Positions 1 through 8,695 of a stretch of 64,000 nucleotides of DNA are shown in pieces; the first letter of the stretch is position 1; the number at the start of each line of letters is the position of its first letter. The notes beneath the pieces were generated by a model that was not told the DNA's origin, did not search any database, and worked only from the letters and a program-made list of their open reading frames with translations. The stretch covers positions 558,001-622,000 of the forward strand of contig NZ_JAHKPO010000003.1 of assembly GCF_018860365.1 (NCBI RefSeq). The letters are read 5' to 3'. The position numbers were made by a program, and so were the translations under genes. The DNA is from Arenibacter algicola (GTDB lineage Bacteria; Bacteroidota; Bacteroidia; Flavobacteriales; Flavobacteriaceae).

Positions 1-467
1 ATTTTATTAAAATATTCCATTGTTTTAAAAAACATAATTTCCCCTGCATAGATATTTTTTATTTCTGGTTTTATATCTGCCTTCTTATAATTGGCTAGGA
101 AGAAATTCAAATCCCTGACATTTTCCCAATTCCACCCACCTGTTCCGGCTTGACTTGGAATTACATAAAGACCATTTACCATTCTACCTGTAGAAAGGTT
201 TTCTGAAAGTGCATTGTCCGAATGTAAATCCCCATAAGGAATTGAAGAACCTCTATATCCATATGGATTACGTATACCAAGGGTGTTGTCAAACCCCTCT
301 ATATATCGACCGTAAAAAGAATTCGCAAATAGTTTTAAATCTGATTCATTATTCCAATAGTTTTGGTCAACAACACTATCCAGGGGATAAAGCTCAAGGA
401 AATCATCATCGCAGCTTGATATAAGACCAATAGCAATAAAAAATATTATAATATATTTAGTTTTCAT
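1..467 (-). CDS. susD: SusD/RagB-family outer-membrane glycan-binding lipoprotein (N-terminal part, cut by window edge)
   Basis: Only the first ~155 codons are inside the window; the gene runs off the left edge. Translation from the ATG at 467 gives a short hydrophobic leader ending in a lipobox-like LISSC followed by acidic residues (CDDDF), as expected for a surface-exposed Bacteroidota lipoprotein. The segment QNYWNNESDLKLFANSFYGR is the characteristic SusD N-terminal signature (a helix entering the TPR-like fold). It lies 24 bp downstream of the SusC gene on the same strand, the standard susC-susD order. By family it forms the lid of a SusCD pedal-bin transporter and binds oligosaccharide. 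The substrate cannot be read from this fragment; the neighbouring pectate lyase suggests a pectic glycan (inference). Confidence 0.93.
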   Translation of the reverse strand, partial: MKTKYIIIFFIAIGLISSCDDDFLELYPLDSVVDQNYWNNESDLKLFANSFYGRYIEGFDNTLGIRNPYGYRGSSIPYGDLHSDNALSENLSTGRMVNGLYVIPSQAGTGGWNWENVRDLNFFLANYKKADIKPEIKNIYAGEIMFFKTMEYFNK

Positions 468-491
468 CGAAGTTCATTTTGAAGTTAATTG

Positions 492-3400
492 TTAAAAAGT
501 AGCTTGTACGCCAATAGTGAATGATCTAGTCAAAGGATACGCATCGTTCAAGTTTTCTGGGTCCATAAACTTTGGCACCTTTGAAAAGGTCAATAAGTTG
601 AAGCCAGAAGTAAACAAACGAAGTCTTTCTATTTTTACTTTTTTTGTTATTTCATCTGGAATTGTAAAACCAATAGTTATATTTTTCAATCGCACAAATG
701 CAGCATTCAAAAGGTATCTAGATTGTATCTCCATATTTTTAAATGCTGGCTTATAGGCAGGAAAGAAGGCGTCCTGTCGTTCCGGCGTCCAAGAATCATA
801 GTACATCTCAGGAGTGCCAATGCCCCCATGGATGTTTGAACCACGAATCAACCCCCAATAGAGATAACTGTTTGTCCAATAATCTCTTTTCGCAGTTCCT
901 TGCCAAAACATATTAAAGTCAATATTTTTCCAACTAATATTTGTATTTAGACCATATTGGAATCTTGGTAGTGAATTACCAACAATCTGCTTGTCACCAG
1001 GATTGGAGACCGTGGACTCACCATATGATATTTTTCCATCTCCATCAATATCTTCATATTGCACATCGCCTGGGCGCCAGACTCCACCATCAATTTGTGA
1101 TTGACTTGGAGAAACATCAACTTCCTGATCTGATTGAAAAATTCCAACCGTTTTCAACCCCCAAATTTCTCCCATTTTTTTGCCTTCATAAAGGGAAGAA
1201 ACTATTTTTTGCGGATTACCTGAAAATCTAACAACTTCCGACTGGCTATCAGAAAGAACGAAGGAAAAATCATAATTTATTCCATTTTTTAATCGATCAT
1301 TCCATTTAGCAGAAAATTCCCAACCTTCAGTTTTCATAATTCCTGTATTGCTATTAGGAACACTCGTTCCTAAAACAGAAGGAAGCTGTTCGGCAGTTGT
1401 TAAAATATCGCTAGTTTTTCTTTTGTACCAATCGAAATTAACTCCTAACTTATTCCATAAGGTCAAATCCATTCCAAAATCGACCGTGGTTGCCGTCTCC
1501 CATGTCAATTGGGGACTTACCAAGCCGGGGGAAGTAATTCCAATTGGTCGCATTCCATTCATTAAATAGGGCACCTCGAGAGTAAGTCCATAAGTTGATA
1601 TATAGGCATAGTTAGCGACATCTTGATTACCCAAGCTCCCAAAGGAGGCTCTAAGTTTAAGATTGCTTATTCCTTCTGATAATCCTTTCATAAAGTTCTC
1701 TTCAGAAACTCTCCACCCAGCTGAAATGGAAGGAAAAACCTTGTATCTATTCCCCCTGGGAAATTTGGAGGTGCCATCATATCTTGAATTAATCTCGACA
1801 AGGTATTTATCATCGAAATTATAATTCAGCCTGGCGAACGCTCCACGAACACCCCAATGCGATTCATTATCGGAGGAAGTCTTGGCTCCTGTAGCAAGTT
1901 TTAAACTTGGTATCTCATCCGATATCAAATCATTTCCTTGGGCAGTTAAATCACGGTATTTAGATAATTCTTGATTAAAACCTAAAACTCCGGAAAAACT
2001 ATGTTTGTCCTTGATAGTTTTATGAAAATCAAAATAAGCATTGAAAACTGTGTAATCACTTTTGGAAAATGTTTTACTAATAGTACTGAACCCTTCTGCA
2101 AAAGGGGTCCATGACTTTTCTATACGATATACTAAAGGCAAATGCATTTTAAGATTTTCATTAATAGACTTATATGCATAGTTTGTCTTAAATTCAAGTC
2201 CCTTGAATAACCTTACAGTTCCTTCAATTTTCATTAATAAGTTTGAATTCTGAGTAGTTATGTTGCCATCATTTATGAAGGCATTTAGCTGTGTATGGGT
2301 TGGCATTACGCCTACAGGAGAATCCTCTGGCGTAAATCTGGGAGTCATTAATGCACGCCAACCAATCCTAGATAAGAAATCGAAGTAATTATCCGAATAT
2401 GCTGAATACCCCCCTTGTCCATGTGGACGTTTTGTTCCAGTATTTGTGTAAATAACTTTGGTGTCAATATTTAACCATTCCGATACATCCGCATTGAATC
2501 CAATCATTGCATTGTACGTCTTTCTCCAATCATCCCCAAGTGCCACCAACCCTTCTTGATCCCTATACCCAAGAGAGGCATAATAACTACTACTATCAGT
2601 TCCTCCTGAAATAGATAGGTCATGGGTCTTTAAAGGGGCGGATGATTTCAGAAACTCGTCCCAAGGATCTACATTTGCAACCCAAATGTTTGTTCCCCCT
2701 GATACATAGTAACTAGGGGCAGTATCAGGGTTATTAAAATAATTCTTGACTTGTTGAAGTTTGTATTCATCATCTGATGAAGGTACCCCCCCATCTAAAA
2801 TTTGAGCATTCATCAATGATTCCTGATATTCGACCGAATTTAAAAGTTTGGGCTTCGTTATGGCTTGTTGACTCTGGTAGCTAGAAGAATACGTTATTCT
2901 GGGTTTCATGCCTTTACTACCTTTCTTCGTAGTCACAAGTATGACACCATAAGCAGCTCTTGCACCATAAATAGCTGCTGAAGCGGCATCCTTTAAAACC
3001 GAAATGCTTTCTATATCAGAAGGATTGAGATTATTAATTTCCATGGGAATACCATCTACCAGAAAAAGGGGGCTGCCACTCTTGAAACTTCCGCCTGAAA
3101 ATGATGTGCCTCCCCGTATATTGAAGGAAGGATCCTTAGTTGGATTACCGTCTGAAAAAGAAATGTTTAAATTAGGAACCACACCTTGTAATGCCTGTCC
3201 TAGGTTAGCTACAGTTTTTGTTTCCAATTGTTCGGAAGTAACTTGGTCAACCGCTCCTGTAAGATTTACTTTCTTTTGGGTTCCGTAACCAACTACTATA
3301 ACCTCATCCATTCCGACTGCACTTTCTTCTAAAATAACTGAAATGGTGGTTTGTCCTTCAAGACTTATCTCCTTGGTTCCAAAACCAATATAAGAAACTA

Positions 3401-3965
3401 CTAAAATAGCATTATTATCGCCTACTTCAATTGTAAATTTACCGTCAAAATCTGCTTGAGTTCCATTGCTTGTGCCTTTTTCTAGAATGTTTGCACCAGG
3501 TAGAGGGCTGCCGTCCTTGTCTGTTATTGCACCGGATATCTGAAATTGAATCGGTTTATTTCTGGGCTCATTTATCGGTAATTTTGGAGAAGGATATGTT
3601 ATGGTCTTACTCTTTCTTAGAACTATCTGTTTATTTAATATCTCATAAACTACATCTGTATTTGAGAACAATTTAGATAAGATACTTTTGATTTTTTGTT
3701 GCTCTACCTTAATAGAAACTTTTCTACTTAGATCAACATCCTTTCTATTCAGAAGAAATTTAAATTCAGATATGGCTTCTATTTCATGAATAATGGTTTC
3801 CACACTAGTATTGGAAAAATCCAAGGATATTTTCTTATTCTGAGAATATGTATTTGCTTGTATCTGAAATAAAGCAGCGATTGTCAACAGTAGCGTTAAC
3901 TTCATTTTTAAGCTTAATTTAAAGGGGAATATTAAATACCCCCCATAATTAAAGAGTTTTTTCAT
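492..3965 (-). CDS. susC: SusC/RagA-family TonB-dependent outer-membrane transporter with N-terminal STN domain
   Basis: The 1157-residue protein has a hydrophobic signal region, then an STN (secretin/TonB short N-terminal) domain at about residues 48-115, a carboxypeptidase-regulatory-like beta-sandwich at about 142-215 (SGAITDKDGSPLPGANI), the SusC plug start DEVIVVGYGTQKK near 220, and a long C-terminal barrel ending in an aromatic residue (QATF). The STN domain marks it as a transducer: on ligand import it would signal to the FecR protein encoded just upstream. It forms a susCD pair with the lipoprotein gene 24 bp downstream. The leader is long; a second start at residue 21 (MKLTLLLTIAALFQ) would give a more typical signal peptide. 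Uptake of plant or algal oligosaccharide is inferred from family and context. Confidence 0.96.
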   Translation of the reverse strand: MKKLFNYGGYLIFPFKLSLKMKLTLLLTIAALFQIQANTYSQNKKISLDFSNTSVETIIHEIEAISEFKFLLNRKDVDLSRKVSIKVEQQKIKSILSKLFSNTDVVYEILNKQIVLRKSKTITYPSPKLPINEPRNKPIQFQISGAITDKDGSPLPGANILEKGTSNGTQADFDGKFTIEVGDNNAILVVSYIGFGTKEISLEGQTTISVILEESAVGMDEVIVVGYGTQKKVNLTGAVDQVTSEQLETKTVANLGQALQGVVPNLNISFSDGNPTKDPSFNIRGGTSFSGGSFKSGSPLFLVDGIPMEINNLNPSDIESISVLKDAASAAIYGARAAYGVILVTTKKGSKGMKPRITYSSSYQSQQAITKPKLLNSVEYQESLMNAQILDGGVPSSDDEYKLQQVKNYFNNPDTAPSYYVSGGTNIWVANVDPWDEFLKSSAPLKTHDLSISGGTDSSSYYASLGYRDQEGLVALGDDWRKTYNAMIGFNADVSEWLNIDTKVIYTNTGTKRPHGQGGYSAYSDNYFDFLSRIGWRALMTPRFTPEDSPVGVMPTHTQLNAFINDGNITTQNSNLLMKIEGTVRLFKGLEFKTNYAYKSINENLKMHLPLVYRIEKSWTPFAEGFSTISKTFSKSDYTVFNAYFDFHKTIKDKHSFSGVLGFNQELSKYRDLTAQGNDLISDEIPSLKLATGAKTSSDNESHWGVRGAFARLNYNFDDKYLVEINSRYDGTSKFPRGNRYKVFPSISAGWRVSEENFMKGLSEGISNLKLRASFGSLGNQDVANYAYISTYGLTLEVPYLMNGMRPIGITSPGLVSPQLTWETATTVDFGMDLTLWNKLGVNFDWYKRKTSDILTTAEQLPSVLGTSVPNSNTGIMKTEGWEFSAKWNDRLKNGINYDFSFVLSDSQSEVVRFSGNPQKIVSSLYEGKKMGEIWGLKTVGIFQSDQEVDVSPSQSQIDGGVWRPGDVQYEDIDGDGKISYGESTVSNPGDKQIVGNSLPRFQYGLNTNISWKNIDFNMFWQGTAKRDYWTNSYLYWGLIRGSNIHGGIGTPEMYYDSWTPERQDAFFPAYKPAFKNMEIQSRYLLNAAFVRLKNITIGFTIPDEITKKVKIERLRLFTSGFNLLTFSKVPKFMDPENLNDAYPLTRSFTIGVQATF

Positions 3966-4013
3966 AATTTTGTAGTGTTAATTGGTTTAAATTTTTTTAA
4001 ATCATTTTTTACT

Positions 4014-4045
4014 AAATCGGGAAATGTGTCCGCATTTTCCGATTT
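4014..4045 (-). terminator. Hairpin between FecR and SusC genes
   Basis: An inverted repeat of about 13 bp (AAATCGGGAAATG / CATTTTCCGATTT, one wobble pair) with a 5-6 nt loop sits in the 154-bp gap between the FecR stop and the SusC start. Read on the minus strand it is followed by an AT-rich tract with several T runs. It could be a weak terminator or attenuator, or an RNA processing/stabilising site that lets susCD accumulate independently of fecR. Only the inverted repeat is seen; its role is inferred. Confidence 0.5.
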
Positions 4046-4119
4046 TTAACTTAAAATGATTGTGGTTTAGTTTACTTAAAAGTGTTACTTCATTTATTTT
4101 AGATTTAAAGGATTAAGTT

Positions 4120-5277
4120 CTATTTAATAATTACTTCGTTTTCTATAATATCATATTCGATAGCCCAACTTTTGTTAAATGATTCTAAAACTTGGTCAAT
4201 TGTTTCTACATCAAATGTGGCATCGAACAATTGCTCCTCCAATTCCTTATTGCTATTGTTTATAATAACGTTATAATGTCTCTGTAGGGCTTCCCTGATT
4301 TGTTTGAACGTGGTGTTACGGAAAACCAATTTCCCTCCTAGCCAAGCTGTATAAAGACTTGTGTCTACATTAAGTACAGTTATGTGATTATTATCCTTGT
4401 TCCATTCCCCTTTGTGGCCAGGTTCCAACATTACAGAATCTAAATTGGAAGACTTTTTCTCTGTCCTCTGTAGTTTTACAACGCCTTCAACCAGAACTGT
4501 ATTAATATTGTCATCTTCTGGGTAGTTAGAAACATTAAATTTTGTTCCGAGTACTTGAATGTCTATTGCATTGGTATTCACTATAAAAGGATGTTTTTTA
4601 TCTTCGGTAACATCAAAATAAGCCTCTCCTGTTAAAAAGACTTGTCGGCTAGCTCCTCGTATAAAAGAAATGGGATAACGAAGGGAGGAACCTGAATTCA
4701 AATAAACATGGGTCCCATCCGATAGAACCACATCAAATTTTTTACCATAAGGAACATTCAGGGTATTGTAAATCAATTTTTGGTTTTCAGCTTTACCTGC
4801 ATAGTTCAATTGAGAATTGTTCTGCGTACTAATTATATTGCCGTCTTCATCTTTCACATTCCTATTTTCATTGGCTCTTAGTGTTTCTATTCTCCCATTA
4901 CCCAATATAATTGTTATAGCCTCTTCTTTAGGGATCAACACATCGGTTTCATCAGCTAAAGAGCCCACTTGTTGGAAGAATAAGCCTAAAGAAATAAGTA
5001 ACAAGCCGATAGCAGCATATTTCATAAATCCCGTCAAATTCCTTCGGAGTTTATCCCTTTTTATTTTCTGCAATAATTTTTGCTTAATCTTATCCGTATC
5101 AGGTCCGTTCATACTGGTAATTATCTCAAAATGTAATTGAATATATTCCTGAAAAATCTTTGTATTGCCTTCTTTTAAAATCCAATCGGACAACGCATCA
5201 AGTTCCTTGGCGGTTGCATTGTTTGATAGATATTTAAGAATAATTTTTTCTTCCTCTGATCCAGCCATTAGGTTCAA
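4120..5277 (-). CDS. FecR-family anti-sigma factor
   Basis: The 385-residue protein has a cytoplasmic N-terminal sigma-binding region (~1-80), one membrane segment near residues 86-104 (KYAAIGLLLISLGLFF), a periplasmic FecR domain (~170-275; VPYGKKFDVVLSDGTHVYLN and the GEAYFDV motif) and a C-terminal DUF4974-like domain (~310-385; FRNTTFKQIREALQRHYNV). It is the inner-membrane half of a TonB-receptor to anti-sigma to ECF-sigma relay. The sigma gene starts 107 bp away on the opposite strand, and the STN-bearing SusC gene follows on the same strand. A second ATG three codons in (at 5268, MAGSEEEK) is an equally good start. Confidence 0.95.
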   Translation of the reverse strand: MNLMAGSEEEKIILKYLSNNATAKELDALSDWILKEGNTKIFQEYIQLHFEIITSMNGPDTDKIKQKLLQKIKRDKLRRNLTGFMKYAAIGLLLISLGLFFQQVGSLADETDVLIPKEEAITIILGNGRIETLRANENRNVKDEDGNIISTQNNSQLNYAGKAENQKLIYNTLNVPYGKKFDVVLSDGTHVYLNSGSSLRYPISFIRGASRQVFLTGEAYFDVTEDKKHPFIVNTNAIDIQVLGTKFNVSNYPEDDNINTVLVEGVVKLQRTEKKSSNLDSVMLEPGHKGEWNKDNNHITVLNVDTSLYTAWLGGKLVFRNTTFKQIREALQRHYNVIINNSNKELEEQLFDATFDVETIDQVLESFNKSWAIEYDIIENEVIIK

Positions 5278-5384
5278 TCTTTATAGTAATGACATAGCTA
5301 TTTTGCAATACCCTTACTTTTTGTTGATTTTTTTTTCATATTTGCAATAACCATAGCAGTATTTTGCGACTAACCAAGTTTTTT

Positions 5385-5975
5385 ATGAATATCGATGATA
5401 ATGCGTTTTTAATAAAGCGCCTTCAAAAGGGGGATGAAAAAGCATACGTATATCTAGTGGACTTATATAACCGGAGACTATTTGGTTACGCACTATCTCT
5501 TACCAATGACCATGCACTTGCAGAGGACATTCTGCAGAATGTTTTTCTAAAAACTTGGGAGAAAAGAAAGAAGCTCAATGTACATACTTCATTGCAAAAC
5601 TATTTATTCAAGTCCGTTTACAATGAATTTATAAATGCCTACAAGAGAAAGCGTTCCACAATGATTTTGGAACACAAATATTTCGAAGGTCTGGAAAGAG
5701 CAATTAATTTACACAGTGAGCAATCCTTTGAGCCAATTATTGCTCAAATTACCAAAGAGATTGAAAACCTTCCTCCGAAATGCCAACAAATTTTTGTATT
5801 GAGCAAAAAAGAAGGCCTTACCAACATCGAAATATCGGAATACCTAAATGTTTCCAAAAAAACAGTTGAGGCCCAAATAACCAAGGCATTTGGAATACTT
5901 AGGGAAAGATTGGGAAAAAAATATGATATGCTATTGTTTATCTTTTTTGGTAGAAGAACTAACAGATTGGTTTAG
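5385..5975 (+). CDS. ECF RNA polymerase sigma factor (PUL-type), divergent from its FecR partner
   Basis: The ~196-residue protein has sigma region 2 (LFGYALSLTNDHALAEDILQ, then NVFLKTWEKR) and region 4 (IENLPPKCQQIFVLSKKEGL, then an HTH with EISEYLNVSKKTVEAQITKA). The reading frame opens at a TTG (5364), but the in-frame ATG at 5385 gives the usual short N-terminus before ALIKRL-type residues, so I choose it. Its divergent position opposite the FecR gene, with STN-SusC and SusD beyond, is the standard arrangement in which the sigma factor activates the susCD promoter when substrate is being imported. Target promoters were not identified here. Confidence 0.94.
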   Translation: MNIDDNAFLIKRLQKGDEKAYVYLVDLYNRRLFGYALSLTNDHALAEDILQNVFLKTWEKRKKLNVHTSLQNYLFKSVYNEFINAYKRKRSTMILEHKYFEGLERAINLHSEQSFEPIIAQITKEIENLPPKCQQIFVLSKKEGLTNIEISEYLNVSKKTVEAQITKAFGILRERLGKKYDMLLFIFFGRRTNRLV

Positions 5976-6338
5976 GTTCACCTCTAAATAATTAGTATGT
6001 TTTGTGGGTAAGGATTTGGGACCGAGCTAAGATAGAAAAACGTACTATCGAAATGTGGTTGAACCAACTGGTTTGGTTAATAGGGATTTGTTTCAATACG
6101 GACCCATTTTGCGAGCAGGGCTTATTTGGGTACAGTACACTAGGCTAATTTTAGCACAATATTTACCCTGACTTTGTCGCAATATTTTTAGAAAATCACC
6201 TTTACTTTGTTACAAAAAATTTAAAAGCTTACTCCTTCACTGTTAGAAATAATCGTCGAAATTTTCCTATAAGATCACTTTAAAAGATGATTACTCATTG
6301 ATTTTGAAAATAATTTTTGATATATATGAGTATTAATA
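5976..6338. other. Intergenic region between sigma factor and hipBA module
   Basis: About 360 bp with no convincing reading frame on either strand. It is AT-rich, and its right end carries the inverted repeat and promoter-like box described for the HTH gene that follows. It is the left junction of the toxin-antitoxin module with the polysaccharide-utilisation genes. No direct repeats or attachment-site-like sequence were recognised. Confidence 0.5.
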
Positions 6339-6363
6339 TCCCCATAATTGTTATATTTGGGGA
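6339..6363 (+). promoter_or_regulatory. Candidate hipBA promoter/operator
   Basis: TCCCCA (6339-6344) and TGGGGA (6358-6363) form an inverted repeat with a 13-bp spacer directly before the HTH gene (ATG at 6378). TATATTTG inside it (6352-6359) fits the Bacteroidota -7 consensus TAnnTTTG. The inverted repeat overlapping the core promoter is what an autorepressing HipB-like protein would need. No good -33 TTG was found at the ideal distance. Repression by the downstream HTH protein is inference from HipB biology. Confidence 0.45.
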
Positions 6364-6377
6364 AAATAATACCCATT

Positions 6378-6665
6378 ATGAAGAATAAGAAAGCTGTCCT
6401 TTTTCCAAAATACCAGAGGATAATGGGGCAATTAGGAGAGAATATAAAGCTTGCCCGTAAACGAAGAAAGCTTACCACTATTCAAGTATCTGAACGGGCA
6501 GGTATAGATAGAAAGACTTTGTATCAGATAGAAAAGGGGAATTCAAAGGTAGCGATTGGTTCATATTTTAATGTTCTGATTGCACTTGGTTTGCAAGATG
6601 ATTTCTTGAAGTTGGCAACAGATGACGAATTCGGAAGAAAACTTCAGGACTTGGATTTATTATAA
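6378..6665 (+). CDS. hipB: HipB-like XRE-family HTH antitoxin
   Basis: The 95-residue protein contains an XRE helix-turn-helix at about residues 15-70 (LGENIKLARKRRKLTTIQVS, then ERAGIDRKTLYQIEKGNSKV). The frame is open from a TTG at 6348, but the ATG at 6378 lies downstream of the promoter-like box and gives a normal length. It is followed after 9 bp by a HipA-type kinase, so the pair is a hipBA-like type II toxin-antitoxin operon: the HTH protein should bind the kinase and repress the operon. Length and gene order match the family. Gene symbol assigned by family and order only. Confidence 0.88.
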   Translation: MKNKKAVLFPKYQRIMGQLGENIKLARKRRKLTTIQVSERAGIDRKTLYQIEKGNSKVAIGSYFNVLIALGLQDDFLKLATDDEFGRKLQDLDLL

Positions 6666-6674
6666 CAGGGAAGA

Positions 6675-7940
6675 ATGGCACAAGGTAAATTTGAGATATA
6701 TGTTTATGCACATTGGCAAGGAATGCCAGAAGCTAAGATGATAGGCGTTCTTACAGCCCATTATGCCAAGGGAAAAAAAGCCTTTAGCTTCGAATACGAT
6801 AAGGATTGGATAAAATCGGAACAACAACTATTGTTGGACCCTGATATCCAGTTTTATTCGGGTCCACAATACCCAAATAAGAAGGAAAACTTTGGTGTCT
6901 TTTTAGATAGCATGCCAGACACCTGGGGAAGAACCTTGATGAAAAGACGTGCAGCCCAACTATCTAATGAGAAAGATCGAAAAGCTACTACTTTATATGA
7001 AATCGATTATCTGCTTGGAGTTTATGACGAAAGTAGAATGGGAGCTTTACGTTTTAAAACAGACCGTGACGGACCATTCTTGGATAACAACGAAGAGAAT
7101 CCTACTCCCCCTTGGTCGTCAGTGAGAGAACTTCAAGAAGCTGCCAAGCACTTTGAGAATGACACGGACAATGAAGAAGCAAAAAAATGGTTGGCAGTTC
7201 TTATGGCACCTGGATCTTCATTGGGAGGTGCCAGACCCAAAGCCAATATTTTGGATGAATATGGGAATCTTTGGATAGCAAAATTTCCTTCAAAGAATGA
7301 TACCATTGATAAAGGAGCATGGGAATTTTTAGCATATCGATTGGCAATAAATTGTGGAATTGAAATGGCACCCTCCCATATTGAAAAAATTACTGGAAAC
7401 TATCATACCTTTTTTACACAACGCTTTGATAGGATAAGGAAAGAACGTATCCATTTTTCATCGGCCATGACTATGACAGGAAATAATGAGGATACCATCC
7501 GGGATAGCCCAGCAAGTTATCTGGACATCGCCGAATTCATTCAAACAAATGGGGTAAACATTGATAAAAACCTACATCAACTATGGCGTAGGATTGTTTT
7601 TAATATCGCGGTTTCGAATACCGATGACCATTTGCGTAATCATGGTTTTATCCTAACCCCCAAGGGTTGGATACTTTCCCCTGCTTATGACATTAATCCT
7701 TCCATAGATAAAGATGGATTGGCACTTAATATTGATATGGATAACAATGCTTTGGATTTGGAATTGGCAAAAAGGGTAGGGGAGTACTTTCGTTTGGACG
7801 AAAAACTAATGGATGCTATTGTTGATGAGGTTACCAAATCAGTTAGCCGTTGGAAGGAAATAGCCGGAGAGATTGGAATTTCACGAGCAGAGCAGGAACT
7901 TATGGGCAATGCCTTTAAATATGGTATTGGTTTAAGTTAG
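6675..7940 (+). CDS. hipA: HipA-like serine/threonine kinase (type II toxin)
   Basis: The 421-residue protein has an N-terminal HipA_N-type domain (~1-110), a nucleotide-binding Gly-rich segment PGSSLGGARPKANI near residues 177-190, the catalytic loop SNTDDHLRNHGF (N315-D317-D318-H319, N322) and the metal-binding motif PAYDINPS. All the core kinase motifs are intact, so the protein looks active. E. coli HipA phosphorylates glutamyl-tRNA synthetase; the target here is unknown. It lies 9 bp behind the HTH gene. The module is on the plus strand between minus-strand PUL genes and is followed by a repeat-rich stretch, which suggests it was inserted into the locus. Domain proportions are closer to the long YjjJ/HipA branch than to split HipS/HipT systems. 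Confidence 0.92.
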   Translation: MAQGKFEIYVYAHWQGMPEAKMIGVLTAHYAKGKKAFSFEYDKDWIKSEQQLLLDPDIQFYSGPQYPNKKENFGVFLDSMPDTWGRTLMKRRAAQLSNEKDRKATTLYEIDYLLGVYDESRMGALRFKTDRDGPFLDNNEENPTPPWSSVRELQEAAKHFENDTDNEEAKKWLAVLMAPGSSLGGARPKANILDEYGNLWIAKFPSKNDTIDKGAWEFLAYRLAINCGIEMAPSHIEKITGNYHTFFTQRFDRIRKERIHFSSAMTMTGNNEDTIRDSPASYLDIAEFIQTNGVNIDKNLHQLWRRIVFNIAVSNTDDHLRNHGFILTPKGWILSPAYDINPSIDKDGLALNIDMDNNALDLELAKRVGEYFRLDEKLMDAIVDEVTKSVSRWKEIAGEIGISRAEQELMGNAFKYGIGLS

Positions 7941-8128
7941 GTTTTGCATTTGGCTATAGTTAGATATTTTTTGTAATTTTATCTCGTAACTAACACACAA
8001 TCAATACGTTCTTGAGCTATGTATAAATCGAGTGTCCAAAAAGGGATTTGATTAGGATTATACATTTAAAATACTGAAAATCAATTATTTGTAACGATAT
8101 GGTGGATGCTGTCATCCCGACCAAGCAG

Positions 8129-8158
8129 AAAAGTGATTTGCAATAGCAAATCACTTTT
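8129..8158 (+). terminator. Perfect 13-bp hairpin with T-run downstream of hipA
   Basis: AAAAGTGATTTGC / GCAAATCACTTTT with a 4-nt loop (AATA) is followed by more T. It could terminate hipBA transcription, though it lies ~190 bp after the stop codon. It also forms the left part of the adjacent repeat element, so it may be a component of that element rather than a dedicated terminator. Confidence 0.55.
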
Positions 8159-8173
8159 TTTGTTTCCAATGGA

Positions 8174-8279
8174 GCCAAACGTAGTTTGTGCGAACATAGG
8201 AAACAAAAAAAGTAGGAAGGCGTTAGCCTTCACTTTTCTATTTTCAGCAAAGGGTTTATTGGGATTCTGTAAATCCTGT
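8174..8279. repeat. Direct repeat unit 1 (~106 bp, hairpin-bearing)
   Basis: The unit begins GCCAAACGTAGTTTGTGCGA and ends ATTCTGTAAATCCTGT. It is repeated 118 bp further right with about 90% identity. It contains a small palindrome GAAGGCGTTAGCCTTC and the tract AAACAAAAAAAGTA. This is an intergenic repetitive element of REP-like character; no transposase is present. Confidence 0.85.
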
Positions 8280-8291
8280 TCTGATAAGTTT

Positions 8292-8396
8292 GCCAAACGC
8301 AGTTTGTGCGAACACAGGAAACAAAAAAAGTACGAAGGCGCCGGCCTTCACTTTTCTATTTTCAGAGAGGGTTTATAAGGATTCTGTAAATCCTGT
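8292..8396. repeat. Direct repeat unit 2 (~105 bp, hairpin-bearing)
   Basis: This is the second copy of the unit, offset by 118 bp from the first. Its central palindrome is GAAGGCGCCGGCCTTC: the stem-forming ends match unit 1 while the middle differs (GTTA versus GCCG), a compensatory pattern that preserves the hairpin. This suggests structure rather than coding is conserved. It ends in CCTGT followed by CGTCCCGAGG. Confidence 0.85.
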
Positions 8397-8545
8397 CGTC
8401 CCGAGGAACTACTTATCAAGTAAAACCAAGTTTTTGTCGATTATCAAGTTACAGATCAATTTCTTCCCTGGTCAAATGCCGGACCATACCCTATACGGTA
8501 TCTGTAATCCATAGAAATGGGCTGCCATTAAAGTGTTGAATGTGA

Positions 8546-8688
8546 AAATCATACCATGGAACACTCATCGCCTATTTCACCATCTGAAGTCACAATTATT
8601 CGCGGTTTTTTTGCTTTGACTTTTTACCTCTGACTGGGCCGTGAATAACAGAATGATAAGGCTTATAAATACAAGTTTAGTTATTTTA
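8546..8688 (-). pseudogene. Relic of an Sde182/DUF1593-family gene (signal peptide plus first domain strand)
   Basis: Reading the minus strand just downstream of the neighbouring DUF1593 gene gives a signal-peptide-like stretch (KLVFISLIILLFTAQSEVKS). A frameshift of one base in an A-run leads into PRIIVTSDGEIGDECSMV, and then a TGA where this family normally has Arg-Phe. That second stretch is the canonical start of a divergent Sde182-type nucleoside-hydrolase-like domain. There is no ATG at the expected place, and everything after it is lost. It is a fourth, dead member of the adjacent three-gene tandem set, probably of a different subfamily (DGE rather than DIE). Confidence 0.8.
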
Positions 8689-8695
8689 CAAATTG

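Larger units (their letters stand above)
7941..8545. other. Repeat-rich non-coding region after hipA
   Basis: About 600 bp without a credible gene. It contains a perfect 13-bp hairpin with T-run (8129-8158), two ~106-bp direct repeats each with an internal short palindrome, and similar GTCATCCCGA / GTCGTCCCGA words at the two edges (8111-8120 and 8395 onward). Short open frames across it translate the repeat itself and are not protein-like. Confidence 0.6.

Noticed and set aside
5321-5344. TTG ... CATATTTG as promoter of the PUL sigma gene
   Set aside because: The -7 box has a mismatch and the spacer is only ~13 bp, shorter than the Bacteroidota norm.
8106-8514. Overlapping open frames with protein strings such as NKKSRKALAFTFLF
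   Set aside because: They are translations of the tandem DNA repeat in several frames; hairpins and compensatory changes indicate non-coding structure.
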